Positions 1-11,162 of a DNA stretch of 64,000 nucleotides are shown here, piece after piece. The notes under the pieces are model-generated. The model was not told the DNA's origin, ran no database searches, and saw only the letters and a list, made by a program, of their open reading frames with translations. The stretch is taken from contig MU858169.1 of the NCBI GenBank assembly GCA_033297075.1, positions 50,479-114,478 of the forward strand, given 5' to 3'. This DNA comes from Rhypophila decipiens (lineage: Eukaryota > Ascomycota > Sordariomycetes > Sordariales > Naviculisporaceae). The position numbers and the translations under genes are program-made. Positions within the stretch are counted from its first letter, which is position 1, and every line of letters starts with the position of its first letter.

Positions 1-2469
1 GGTCGTCTGTTACGGAGACGTCGACTGAGACTAGGTTTTTCATTTTGTAATTATTTGTTGTTGTTGCCGTGTTTCGCCTCTGGAGACGGGGACTGGTAAA
101 GGTTGGTTGCTCTTGCTTGTGAGCTCTTTCGTTGTGTCTTGCTTGTGTTGTGGTTGACTGGCGGTGAAGGTTTGTTGCGGGGTTTCTTTGCTGGCCGTAA
201 GGCAAGTGTGGTTTGTGATGGTTGATTGAAAGTGAAAACTTTGATTGTTTTTCGACGTCAGACTTTCGCAGAAAGAGACGTTGATATACGAGAGACTTGA
301 TTTCAAACTGCCGGTCTGCGAGATGAGGTCAGGCCTCGACGCGCCTTGATACGGGAAGCAGGTATGATTCACACGCGCGACACCTCACTTCCACCGCCCT
401 ATCGCTGTGCTTTGCTGGAGAGCTGGCGGTCGGTGGTGGGTTGAAAACAGCTCTGCATGAAGCTGCTCAGCTCGACCAATCGTCGGCGTACAGTTGGTCG
501 AGCTCTCCCCCTCACCACGTCTTGCCTGCATATTCAAACCCACTCGTGGCGCACAACCAGCCAGTGGTTATGCGGCTCCTCGATCGCACTATGCTTTTCT
601 CGTCCCTAGTCTTGAACACGATCTCTTTTGTCGGTGTTTTATCAGGGCAAAAATAGACAGCTAATGGAGGGTCATTTTGGGCGACAACTCGAGGGACTGA
701 TATCCCGAAGTCGACCCGACCACTCAATCGGGCACTGTTTCTTGGCTGCCGCCCTGCTGCCCCGACAATCCAAATCTGTTCCCGATTTCTAGTTTGGGAC
801 TAGTCTGTCTTGGCTTGAATAGGGGTATCAACACCCATCCATTGACTGAAGATAGGACGCTGAACACTTGGAGAACGCAACCTTCAAGGTGATCTGCTTA
901 TAAAATGAAAAGAGGCATCGGGTGATCTAGAGGTGAAAAAGTAGAGGGCTTGGACGAGATAATGGCGGATTTGGATGAACCGAATGTAGTTGGCGTGCAT
1001 AGGCCCTTAAGGCTCAGTGCCTCCGGGCGAAATAAATTCCATTCATCCATCCATACATCAACCAGACAATGGGTTGGGCGAAAAGAAGAGAAGTTGACAG
1101 ATGAGGATCTTGTATTGTTCTGATGGTAGTCAGTAGGATGTTAACTGCTGTTTTCCGGGCTTTCTTGTTCGATCACACTGTCCTGGCTTATCAAGCAACT
1201 CCTGAATCCTATTTGCCACGGCAAGACGAGCCTCCAGGCCGATGTGTTTTGTTTGGGTGTGGTCGTCGATGTGCATGGATTAGCTCTCACATCGACGAGA
1301 AGAACACGGGTGTATTCAAAGGATTGATCTTTACATGCATGGTTGTGTTTTATCAACAGAGCTCAAGTGTTGGAAACCCATACCCAGGGTCTATTGTGGG
1401 ATAGAATGATGCAACTAAGCTGCAGAGAATGATGATAGATAGACACATGCAATGCCTAGTAGCTTGATAGCATACCTACCTTCGATCGATTCAATCACGA
1501 TTGCCTGGGTGGGTCATGTGGAAATACCGTTCCTTTAGAAGGAGTGGCGTTTACCGTGTCACATGGGATTGTTCAAAACCTGAAATGTGAGAATGCCTGT
1601 TGAGAATACCATAGGTCTGCATATCCCAATCCATGTGGTCGATTTCAACGTCTCTGTCGAGTTAATGGCCGGGAATTAGCATAAACGAAGTAAGAGCTTA
1701 AATGTACCGCGAACAGAGAGATATGCATGTTGAGAATAACGGAGGCCCGAAATTCTAGGATTATAACACATGGGATTTCCCAGCCGATGCGATCGATTTC
1801 TTGCATTCCGCCTATGTCCTAGGGAAGACCGGATAATAAGATCCAACACACGGGAGCTTGAAAGGTACACGCCTTGAAGGACCGTCCTTTTTGCTGGTGT
1901 TGTTTACAATAAAGCGCCCGTTTTTGACATGCTTGTCGGAAACGTCTGAAGCCAAAACCAAGTAGGGTACGTTAGTCCAAGGAACGAGAGCCTCGAGAGC
2001 CGCGCTCCGTTGTCTGTTGAGGACGGCGTTGCGCCATAGCTCATGTGACTCCCGTTAGACTGTTATCCGTTAGGTAAGTTCTGTTACGAGTTGATGTGGC
2101 GGCGAAGGTTCTGCTCTTCTTCCATGTACTGCCGTTGTGACGTACCCGATCCTTCTTGACTCACTCCCATTCCCTTGATGACGTGTGGGCCCAGGCCGGC
2201 GACAAAAGAACATGACCTAGTGACCTGAGTTTTGAGGGTATGACACATCTTTATTTGGAACATCGTCAACGACTCAACGGGGTGCAGTTGGCGTTTTTGG
2301 ACTTTGCAATGGGTATTGTGGCTTCAACGACTGACCCTAATGATGCGGTGGCAGCTACTAGCCTTTCGGTGTACTCAACAGGAGGAAGCAGCAATAGAGT
2401 CAAGTATATGCATGGATCGTCAAGGATGGGCTAAGTATACATTCTAGAACCTTACACTGCTCTTTAGTC
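1..2469. other. spacer without a recognisable gene
   Basis: Only short ORFs without family features occur on either strand. The reverse strand of roughly 40-370 is open and rich in Ser, Thr and Gln, which looks like leader or low-complexity sequence rather than a protein. The notable content is a zinc-response-element-like palindrome at 880-890 and a weaker relative at 1872-1880. Confidence 0.6.
880..890. promoter_or_regulatory. zinc-response-element-like palindrome (ACCTTCAAGGT)
   Basis: The eleven bases fit the yeast Zap1 site ACCTTNAAGGT exactly. A weaker copy with the core CCTTGAAGG lies at 1872-1880. Ten fixed bases are not expected by chance in 64 kb, and the site lies on the same side as a zinc-type gene pair. 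However, it is about 1.6 kb beyond the 3' end of the His-rich gene, so it may serve a gene left of the window. Function is inferred. Confidence 0.45.
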
Positions 2470-3159
2470 CTAAAGTACAAAGACGGCACCGATAGTGGCA
2501 GCTGCAAGGACGCTTAGCAGAGCCATACCATGCTGGATACCTGCGGTCCCTGCGGAAGTTGGGACGGTAGACACGCCAGATGCTATTGCTCCAGTTTCTG
2601 TAGCAGACTGTGTCGGGGTAGCTGTAGCTGGTCCATCGCAGTGCCAGTGGTCACCGTGGGCAACGCAGCCGACAGACCCGGTGGGACTGGGCTTGATGGC
2701 GGCATCGTCATCGTGGTCATCGTGGTCGTCGTCGTGATGTTCGTGATCATCATCGTGATCTTCGTGGTCGTCGTGGTCATGATCGTGATCTGGGTGAGCG
2801 GGCGCGGATGTGACGGCTGGTGGCGGAGTAGTGAGCCTCGATCTCAATAAAGTCGACGGGGAGACCGTTATTGACGTCACGCGCGGTCCATCGCAGTGCC
2901 TTGACGTAGGGGGCGCGGCTGTTAGTCTCGATTTCTCGTGGAGGCGTTACCCGCCTGCCGGTAGACGCTCCCGTGGGACGGGCTCGGTTTCAAACTGTCA
3001 GGCAGATCGGCTAACTTACCAGTGGTCGCCGTGTGCTTCACATCCGACGGACTGGGTAGGTGAAGGTGCCAGGCTGGCGGTGCCAACCGAGCCTTGGCCA
3101 AGCGCGAGCGGCAGGAGGCCGACGAGCAGAGTGATACAAGCCTGGGAAGCGGTCTTCAT
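2470..3159 (-). CDS. small secreted His/Asp-rich protein, probably GPI-anchored, two CxxHGDHWHC motifs
   Basis: Two exons, 3159-3020 and 2899-2470, separated by a 120-base intron (donor GTAAGT, acceptor CAAG), give 189 residues. Residues 1-21 form a signal peptide (MKTASQACITLLVGLLPLALG). Two copies of a C-x2-HGDHWHC-x-GP motif start at C40 and C125. Between them, residues 84-112 are almost entirely His, Asp and Glu. The last 20 residues are hydrophobic after a small-residue stretch, as in a GPI signal. The composition suggests binding of zinc or another divalent metal at the cell surface. It diverges from a ZIP transporter that carries the same type of motif, so a joint role in metal capture is likely. 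I know of no gene name. The splice is supported because it restores the motif exactly (codon for W47 split TG|G). Confidence 0.8.
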
Positions 3160-4483
3160 CTTGTCGGAATGGCAACTTATGGTTCGGCTTTCTCAGCTTG
3201 ATGGGCTTGATGGGCTTGATGGGCTGGCTGGAGAGAGACGAGTGACAAGGGCAGAACAGAGAACGGGTGGCTTGCATGAAGAATTTAAGCGTTGATGAAT
3301 AACCGAAAGTTGCCTGTAAGCCTCCTCCACCCGAGCCGACCCGTCGGGATGCATCCTGATATTGTGCGCTGCTCGTCCTGGCATGGCGACGGGGCCTATA
3401 ACTCGGTTCGCCATGGACCTTGACGGCTTCAATCGTCACAATGCCAAGGCAGACTCGCTTCCAGGTGCTCCTAGAATTGATAGCTGCGTTGCAAGGGAGA
3501 GGAACCAGTGGGTATACAATGATCGGCGATCAACGGCAGCAGACGCATGTTTGTTCTTTTGTGTGGTGGGCTCATCATCCATAAGCCGATGGATCCTTTC
3601 ATAGCTTGGAAGCGCGTGGGATTTTCGCATGGCAGCCAATATCATCTCCGTCTTGTCACACAACATGTGGCCGGGACTCGGCGGCCATTCACGCAAATTA
3701 CAATGATTGTCACTGCTAGAAATCCATACGTAAGGCCCGTAAAGGTTCTTTTTGTGGAGCTCCAACGAGGAATATGCCGGTCGCCTATCACGGACTTGGC
3801 AGGTGTAACTTGATGTCCAGCGCGGAAAGCGTGGATGGACCCATCCGATGATGTCTTAGACTCCACTCTCGGTTCGGCGCCAAGACCCCGCCCAGAGAAA
3901 ATTCGGAAGAAAAAGGGGCGGGCTGACAAGTGCCAAGAGGCGTCTTGGTTGGCTGCACAATCAATAGGCGGCATGGCGTGGCCCTCAAGGTTCTCAGGGC
4001 CATCAAGGTTCACCCGACTGCGACTACCAGTCGGTCCAGTCTGCCACTCGATCCAATCGAGATGGATTTCTGCCAGATTGCGCACATTTCGTCCCCAATG
4101 CAATTCATCCCACTGTTTCCACTGTGCCCACGTCCATGACTGCGACAAGGATCCCACGGTCATAACCCCCCCGCTGCTCCTCCTCAATGCTGATTTTCTT
4201 CCATCGAGGTTCTCAGCTTGTCACTCTTCCAGCCCCTGCCACCGAACAATCCATCATTTTTAAGAAGACCATAACCCCTCGCATTCCCACCACCGGCCCG
4301 TTCCGTTGGATGTACTTTTGATATCCATTTCCACTAACCGGGACAGCATTTTGGTCATTCTGGAATTGTTTCATATTTATTTATAATTAAAGTGGTGACC
4401 GTTCGACCAAGTGCCCCATAGCATCATCAGGGGCGTAGCGCCATTTTATTTCGTCATCGTTCTATCCCATATCAACATCAAGA
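3160..4483. promoter_or_regulatory. shared divergent promoter region of the His-rich and ZIP genes
   Basis: 1.3 kb between two divergent starts with no convincing ORF. TCAAGGTTC occurs twice as a direct repeat, at 3985-3993 and 4003-4011, 18 bases apart. Each contains AAGGT, the half-site of the Zap1 element. A third related AGGTTCTC lies near 4207. Regulation by a Zap1/ZafA-type zinc-finger factor is an inference from motif and gene content. Confidence 0.4.
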
Positions 4484-6186
4484 ATGGTCCACATCGGACA
4501 GACGGTCAGCCTCTATGGCTTGTTTGGCCTCGCCATACTCGGATCTGTCAACGGCCACCCGCACCCGACGCCAGAAGAAATAACCGATTGCCACCTGGAG
4601 GATTCTCAAATGTGAGCTTCCTACTCTCAACCGTCATACATCTTACCTTGTTCTGGAAGCTGACGATTATTCAGACATTGTGTGGCTGGCTCAGAGGAGT
4701 ACATTGTCAAGTTCACTCCCAGCTCCCCCAACGACATTCCAACGTCCTTCAGTGGCTGCCATGAGCATGGTGCCTCATTGTGAGTTCCCAAAGTACATGT
4801 CGACCCACCTGTCGACCTCCTTGCTGACGCATCCATCAGATTTTGCCAAGGGCCAGATGGTTCAGATGTCTCGGTAGTTGTGGCGCACGATCATGACCAT
4901 GAGGACGACCATGAGCATGAGCATGAAGAAGACCACGACCATGAGGACGACCATGAAGGTCATGAGCACGGCGATGAGGAAGCCGGCACCGAAGTTGAAG
5001 AGTCCACTGAAGGCCTCAGCTGCCACTTCCATGCTGGAGTAGAGTAAGTACATTCGATCATTCTTCCATTTCGTCACAGTGACTTACACATATCAACAGA
5101 CACTGCACTGGTGGAGACGCAGAAACCAGACAAAACACCTGCTCGCGCGTCCAACGTGACTACAACATCCCTCTCCGGATTGGGCTCATTTTCGCCATGC
5201 TTGCTACCAGCACGCTCGGCGTCTATCTTCCCATATTCGCAGTCTCCTTCATGAGGCCGGAGCACATCGTCTTCACAGTCCTGCGGCAGTTCGGCACCGG
5301 TGTCATCATCTCAACTGCGTTCGTCCACCTCTTCACGCACGCGAACCTGATGTTCCAAAACGAATGTCTCGGAGACAGAATCCAATATGAGTCGACGGCG
5401 GCCGTGCTTCTTATGGCAGGTCTCTTCTTGTCTTTCATGATCGAGTATGCCGGTGTGCGTCTGGTTCAGTGGCACCGCGCCAAGTCGGCCTCTAAGAGCG
5501 TCGAGGACTCGTCAGATGGAGCTTCCCTGCAGAAGGTGAACACGTTGAGCGCGGAGATGATTAACATTTATGTTCTCGAGGCGGGCATCATATTCCATTC
5601 GTTCCTCATTGGCCTCACCCTTGTGGTATCGGGAGATGCCTTCTTTATCACCCTGTTCATCGTTGTCGTCTTCCATCAGTTCTTTGAGGGACTTGCTCTG
5701 GGCACACGCATTGCTGCGCTGGGACTCACACCTCGTGCTGCACTTCCATTGCCCGGGACCGGACACAGCCATGGGCATCACCATGACCACGTTCAGGTGA
5801 CGCATAAAGAGTCCTCTCCAGTGATTGAACAATCACCATCAGAGAGGACTCTGAGCAACGAGAGCGAGGTGACACCGACGGTATCGTTCACCAAGAAGGT
5901 TATCCTCGCGGCCTTGTTTGCTTTCGTCACACCAGCGGGCATGGCTCTTGGCACCGGGATCCTGGGTCACTTCAACGGAAATAATCCGGCCACGCTGATC
6001 GCCATCGGCACTTTGGATGCTTTCTCGGCTGGTATTCTCGTGTGGGTTGGCGTCGTCGAGATGTGGGCTCAAGACTGGATGTTGGGTGGCGAGCTGACCA
6101 ACGCACGCCCCGTCAAGACAATCCTAGGACTAGGAGGGTTGATCATGGGTATGACCTTGATGAGCTTGCTAGGGAAATGGGCTTGA
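4484..6186 (+). CDS. ZIP family zinc/iron transporter with three N-terminal C-x8-C modules
   Basis: Four exons (4484-4611, 4675-4779, 4840-5043, 5100-6186) give 507 residues. A signal-like hydrophobic start is followed by a Cys/His-rich outer region. C-x8-C modules start at C36, C71 and C139, with a His/Asp/Glu tract at about residues 95-130 between the second and third. The ZIP membrane domain follows from about residue 165. It shows the hallmark HSFLIGLTL in TM4 and HQFFEGLALG in TM5, where His and Glu line the metal path. The TM3-TM4 loop is short, and a HSHGHHHDH cluster lies in a cytoplasmic loop. Family knowledge says such proteins import Zn2+ (or Fe2+) across the plasma membrane. Introns 1, 2 and 3 all split the eighth residue of a C-x8-C module in phase 2. 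Substrate is inferred from the family; the exon calls are strong because every junction keeps the frame. Confidence 0.9.
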
Positions 6187-6862
6187 TTTCTTTTCTTTGT
6201 TTTGGCTTTTAGGGCGTTTTGGAGTTTTTGGAAAAGCACACAGTGCGCCATAGCGTGGGTCTGCTTTTTTTACATGATACCAACTAGTTGGATATGTCTG
6301 TGCCTGGCAGACAGGGTTATGACTCGGATTTTTATTTTTCTTGTCACTCCGGTCGACATTTGACGGATTATGATTTTGAAGGCATTCCAGACATGGCGGG
6401 TGTGTTGATTACGATTCTCATTGTTGTGAGTTCGCAGATGGATGAAAGCCGAGCGAGGGAGAAATGAAGCAGATAATACCCAAGACAAAACAGATTATGA
6501 TACAGATTAGATATGCATTGGCGTTGTATATATGTCATTCCGTGGTGACATATTTGGCTCTTCTTTCGTATCTCCGCATCGTCTTGGTTTTTTTTGGGTG
6601 CTACGCTGGATAAATGCCGCCTGCGGGATGTTTATATCCGAAGCTAGCTGTTCGGACCCCGATCTCGGCACCTGTCAAGCCCGCGGCCAGACCCCTGACG
6701 CCCCTGTCACGCTTAGCTAAACCTCGGCTGAAAGAGGTTATTTTGGCGACTTTTGGGGGTTGTGCCGACGTAACAATCCGTACCACAGCTAAAGTTTATT
6801 TACACGACTCATCAACGCCACGACATATCAGTATCAATTGATTGTCACGATAAACAGTCATC
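6187..6862. other. spacer: 3' region of the ZIP gene and promoter of the hydrolase
   Basis: No convincing ORF. The first part is T-rich, as expected of a 3' untranslated region. Nothing else recognised. Confidence 0.6.
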
Positions 6863-8358
6863 ATGTCGTCGGCGTATTTTCGCAAGGTGCACCACACCAT
6901 CAAGTGCGCCCATACGCGAGAGTATATCTCTGCGACGGCGAATGGGGACTTGGACCGGCCCCAGCTTGCGGTCGTGCAGTATATCCCACTTGATAACGAG
7001 AAGCCGCAGCCTGGCGATGTCACTTTTATAGCTACACATGCTAATGGGTTTCCCAAGGTGAGCGGTCTTTTTCTCGATTTTCTTGGTCTAATCAAGTTGA
7101 CTAATTGTGTCTGTCTAGGAACTCTATGAGCCGCTGTGGGATGAGATTCATAAACGATCGGCCCAGCACAAGTTTCGCATTCGCGGGATTTGGATCGCTG
7201 ATGTTTGGAATCAGGGGCAGTCTGGTGTTTTGAATGAGGGTGTCTTGGGGAATGATCGTGAGTCCTCATTTTCTTTCCATTCATTGATGCATGAGAGATG
7301 AGGGACTTCTCAATAGACTTGTTGTTGAGAACAAGGAGCTGACGAATTTGGCCCAATACAGCCAGCTGGTGGGACCACGCCCGAGATCTGCTCAACCTCA
7401 TCAACCAGAAGCAAGACCAGATGCCGCATCCTCTGGTGGGAATAGGACATAGCTTTGGCGCTACACAGCTGTATGTCTTGTCCATTTCCCAAACCCATCA
7501 ATCAAATTCTAACATGCTCAAACAAAAAGGACAATGCTCTCCCTCCTCCACCCGCGCCTCCTAACCTCCCTAGTCCTAATGGACCCCGTAATGCAACTCC
7601 CCAACGCCGGCGTCCGCCCCGCAATTCCCTCAACCCATCGCCGAGACATCTGGCCTTCTCGGTCCGAAGCATCGGCCAAATTCCACGGCAACAAATTCTA
7701 CCAGGCTTGGGATCCCCGCGTGCTTGAGCTCTGGATTGAACATGGCCTACGGGATTTGCCTACCTCTTTGTTTCCCAAAACTGGAGAGAAGGATGAGCGC
7801 GTTACGTTGACAACGTCGAAGCATCAGGAGTTGTTTACTTTCTTGAGACCGACATATAACCATGTCTCCAAGGCGGAGGTAGGATCGTTGAGGGACAAAG
7901 ACCCCATTCTGGATGAAGAATTCGGAAAGGACTGGCCGTTCTATCGCTCTGAACCGTTGGCTGTTTTCAAGAGGTTACCCGAGGTTAGACCTTCTGTGCT
8001 GTATATCTTTGGGGGGACTAGCGATTTATCCACGCCCGAGTTGAGAAAGGCCAAGATGGAGATTACGGGGGCTGGGGTCGGTGGTAGTGGTGGGGCTAAG
8101 GAGGGACGGGTGAAAGAGGTTGTGCTTGAGGGGACGGGGCATTTAGTTGCTATGGAGCGGGTTGGGGATTGCGCGGATGGGATTAGTACATTCTTGGGAG
8201 GTGAATTGGGTAGGTGGAGAGAGGAACGGAGGGACTTTGAGGAGAAGTGGGTTAGGGGGGTTCAGGGGCTTGATAAGGTTACTATTGGGGATAGGTGGAA
8301 GAACGAGATTACGCCTGTTAGTATGCGCAAGGAGAAGAAGGCCAAGGCTAAGATTTAG
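6863..8358 (+). CDS. alpha/beta hydrolase, LPX1/AKT2-like, putative peroxisomal
   Basis: Four exons (6863-7057, 7119-7257, 7362-7470, 7530-8358) give 423 residues. The N-terminal half has a 'HANGFPKELYEPLW' segment typical of this hydrolase group, where the HxxG turn forms the oxyanion hole. The nucleophile elbow is GHSFGA at about residues 138-143. The last intron falls just after it (CT|G). A C-terminal GTGHLV segment near residue 346 supplies a candidate catalytic His. The protein ends in KAKAKI; the AKI tripeptide is a known non-canonical PTS1 in yeasts, and relatives such as yeast Lpx1 and Alternaria AKT2 are peroxisomal. The substrate cannot be told from sequence (lipase, esterase or thioesterase are possible). 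Intron 2 has a nearer AG at about 7316, but the choice made here keeps the frame and yields NDPSWWDHARDLL. Confidence 0.8.
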
Positions 8359-8689
8359 GAGACACGAGGTCAGTTCTTTCTGGGTGGACTTGGAAAGATC
8401 AGGGATGATGATCCTGTCAGAGGCCGATTAGAATATGTTGGTTTGTGTTTAGAGATGAATGCTAGATTTATAGAACGATAGAAGTTCTGGGCATGATTCA
8501 TGTGTGGATTTGTCATTCTCGAATATTAGAGGTTATGTGTCATCCCAGGCTGAACAGTGAGTTGTAGTCCCCATGCTATAATTACCTAGACTCCTAGATA
8601 ACGCCCGAGGACCAATATACCCGACCATGAGCATCGTTGATATTTCTTTCGCAGATCCGCACAAACCTTGAACCGGCCTCCGAGTGTAT
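8359..8689. other. short spacer between convergent 3' ends
   Basis: 331 bases between the hydrolase stop and the permease stop. It is moderately AT-rich with no ORF of interest and presumably contains both 3' ends. Confidence 0.6.
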
Positions 8690-11162
8690 TTACAGCTTAA
8701 CCCAAACCCACAGCCATTCCAAAATGGCAATTCCCTTCTGTTTAGTCACACCCTCCTTTCTGGGCAGCACCAGACGACCGCGACGATGCCTCATGCCGCA
8801 GGCCTGGCATGGCGGTATGCTATAAGGATCTGTTGCCAGGACCGGTCCAATCGCCTCCAGCCCAGCGAGCTTCTGCGCTCGTCGGTGCCAACCACTCGGC
8901 TTGAACCCGCGAGTCTTGACAAAGTACGCGGCGCTGATGACAAGGAATATGGGTATCTGAGGGCCATGCGATGCAGTGGTCAGCTTGACTTCCTACGCCT
9001 ATGATGATTTGGTAGAGTTGATACTTACCCCGATGTAAGAGGCCACAAAGTCCTCTCCACTGACGGGGCTCACAAGTGTGCGCCAGCCTTGGAACAGAAG
9101 CATGAGTAGGCAAAATACCAAGGAGTAGAGTGCTCGAAGCCACTGAAGATGCGAACGGTACGGGTATTGCCGCTTGTTCTCGCGGTCGTACTGGAAGCGC
9201 ATTTCGGGGGTGAGGTTCAGGTCGTCATCTCGAAAGCCACATGCTGCTTTGTTGATTCTGGATTGAGATAGGAATGTTAGCCGGGGCGCTGATGATGCTA
9301 TCACAGTAGGTAACGATGACTTACTCCTTGTAGAACAGTATAAAGGTGTATGAGTTGACGGCATAGACGATCAATGTGGCGGTTGCTGCGATGGCTGTCA
9401 TGCGACCAAGGATCTGTGACGATGTGCACGTTGATTAGTATTACCCGTCAGTTGGCAAAGCCTATTTGTACAAGTATGTTCACCTACGATGATTCCGGCT
9501 TGGTAGAGAGAAATGCAAGGAACCCCAGAAGCCACGAGACCAACACCAAGTTCATAGGTACGCCGAAATGAGTACGTTCCAGTCAAGAACGGATAGCTTC
9601 CGCCCAGGTATATGATGGCCAAGCATCTCGAAGACTAGCAATGGCGTGCAAAATTCTCGAGGCACTGTACAAGGATGCAATTCCGGTCGTGCAGGCGGAG
9701 AATATGTAGAAACCGTTGAGAAAGTGCGGAAACCCGACGACATGTTCGCGAATAGCCGCCAGGACAAACACACTGGTCGATCCGCCACCGACCCCGTTGA
9801 GGGTGAGATTCCGCAGCTGGGCGTCATTAGCCGGGACGTTGAGCCCAACAGTGAATACGGCAAGGGCATAAAGAAGCATGACTCGGAGTGTAATCTTTCT
9901 GGTCGACATCTTGATTGTCTCGTCGCGAGCAAGATCTCGGTTCTCTGGTGCGGTGAGGAGGATGACGTCCCAGCCCATGAGCGAAAAGAACGAGGTGACC
10001 ATGGCGGTCCAGAGGGCGACAAATGTTGACGTGGATCCATGCAAGGTCACCTGGCTTGTGACCACCATATCGTCTTGTTGAGCGAACCCCAAGGGGCTTT
10101 CATAGGTCCAGAACCTCGAATCGTGATAGCGCTGTCGAGCGTTCAAGATTGTGTTGATGAGAATGAAAATGACCAGCAAGACGAGCTTGAGACTGCCAAA
10201 GATGTACTCCATCTGACCGTATATTCGAACAGGCAGCAGATTGATGACAATCATGATGACGAGAAAAATTCCAACCCATACTGCCGGACTTGTGGTGACG
10301 CCGGATTACCACTCCAGTGGGCGGTCAGGATAGCCCTGGGCCTCGAGGTAGTCGTCGGGCACCTGAAAGCGGAAGATCTCGGTGATGGCTGCCAGTTCAG
10401 CAGCAACGACAATGACGTAGGAGAACCACAGCATCCAGGCGCTTGCATAGCCGACAGATTCGTCGATGAAACGACAAGCGAACTCAAACGTGGGTCCTTT
10501 GACGGGAAACAGGGCCGTCATTTCGGCCATGCACGCCAACGCCGACCTGGAGGATGGATTGTTAGGTCCTAACGGCAAGGGGAAATTTTTAAGTAAGTTC
10601 TCTTACCACATGAGTGTTCCCATGAGCAGATATGCCAGCACAGCCAAGCCCGGACCGGCTAGGTAAATGACCTTGCCTGATGACAGGAAGAGACCGCTAC
10701 ATACGGTAGTTAGTGGCTGATTTGAGGCAGTCGAGAACTGTCAAGTCTTTGGATGTCTCTTACACGCCAAGGGCCATGGAGAAGCCAATCATGTTGACAT
10801 GTTTCTCCTCCAATGTGCGTCTGAATCCCACGTATTAAAGTTAGCATTCTGTACTTGAAGACGGCAGTATCCAACTGGAACGCATACCTCAAATCCGTCT
10901 CGGGGCCATTGGAGCGAATCGAAGCCTCTTCGGCCCCCACGGGGACCGTAGTACCCGGTCCCCCAAAGTAGGGCTTGACTTCAACTTCAGACTTTGGGAA
11001 ACCATAGTTCCCGGGCGGCGGAGGAGCCGGACGGGGACTCGGAGACCAATTGCCGCTCACTTCATGGCCATACTGGTTAGAGTATTGCTGGTGGTACTGG
11101 GCAAAGTCGGGATAATCCTGGTCATTGCCCTCGGATATCTCAGGACTTGGACTGCGGTTCAT
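8690..11162 (-). pseudogene. amino-acid/GABA-type permease (APC superfamily) with three in-frame stop codons
   Basis: Seven exons can be placed with frame-consistent GT-AG junctions: 11162-10888, 10820-10764, 10696-10607, 10546-9484, 9413-9325, 9257-9029, 8956-8690. They encode 689 sense or stop positions of a yeast-type amino-acid transporter with twelve membrane segments. Examples are FSMALGVGLFLSSG in TM1, the long fourth exon, and SYTFILFYKE near the end. The N-terminus (about 90 residues) is Pro/Ser/Tyr-rich and soluble. In the otherwise clean frame there are a TAA at 10308-10306, a TGA at 9585-9583 and a TAG at 9486-9484 (last codon before an intron). Each sits where flanking residues read on as normal family sequence (PLEW-stop-SGVTTSPAVW, AEAIRS-stop-LERTHFGVP, KPESS-stop-ILGRMTA). 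All introns and frames are otherwise intact, so decay looks recent. Sequencing error or RNA editing are alternatives. Confidence 0.8.

Noticed and set aside
3642..4187. 181-codon minus-strand ORF in the divergent promoter
   Set aside because: Overlaps the repeated AAGGT elements and shows no family features.
9484..9487. Splice donor GTAGGT inside the permease that would avoid the TAG
   Set aside because: It leaves the exon two bases into a codon, and the only nearby acceptor then gives a frame with an early stop. Donor GTGAAC, which keeps the TAG, is the only one that joins to ILGRMTA in frame.
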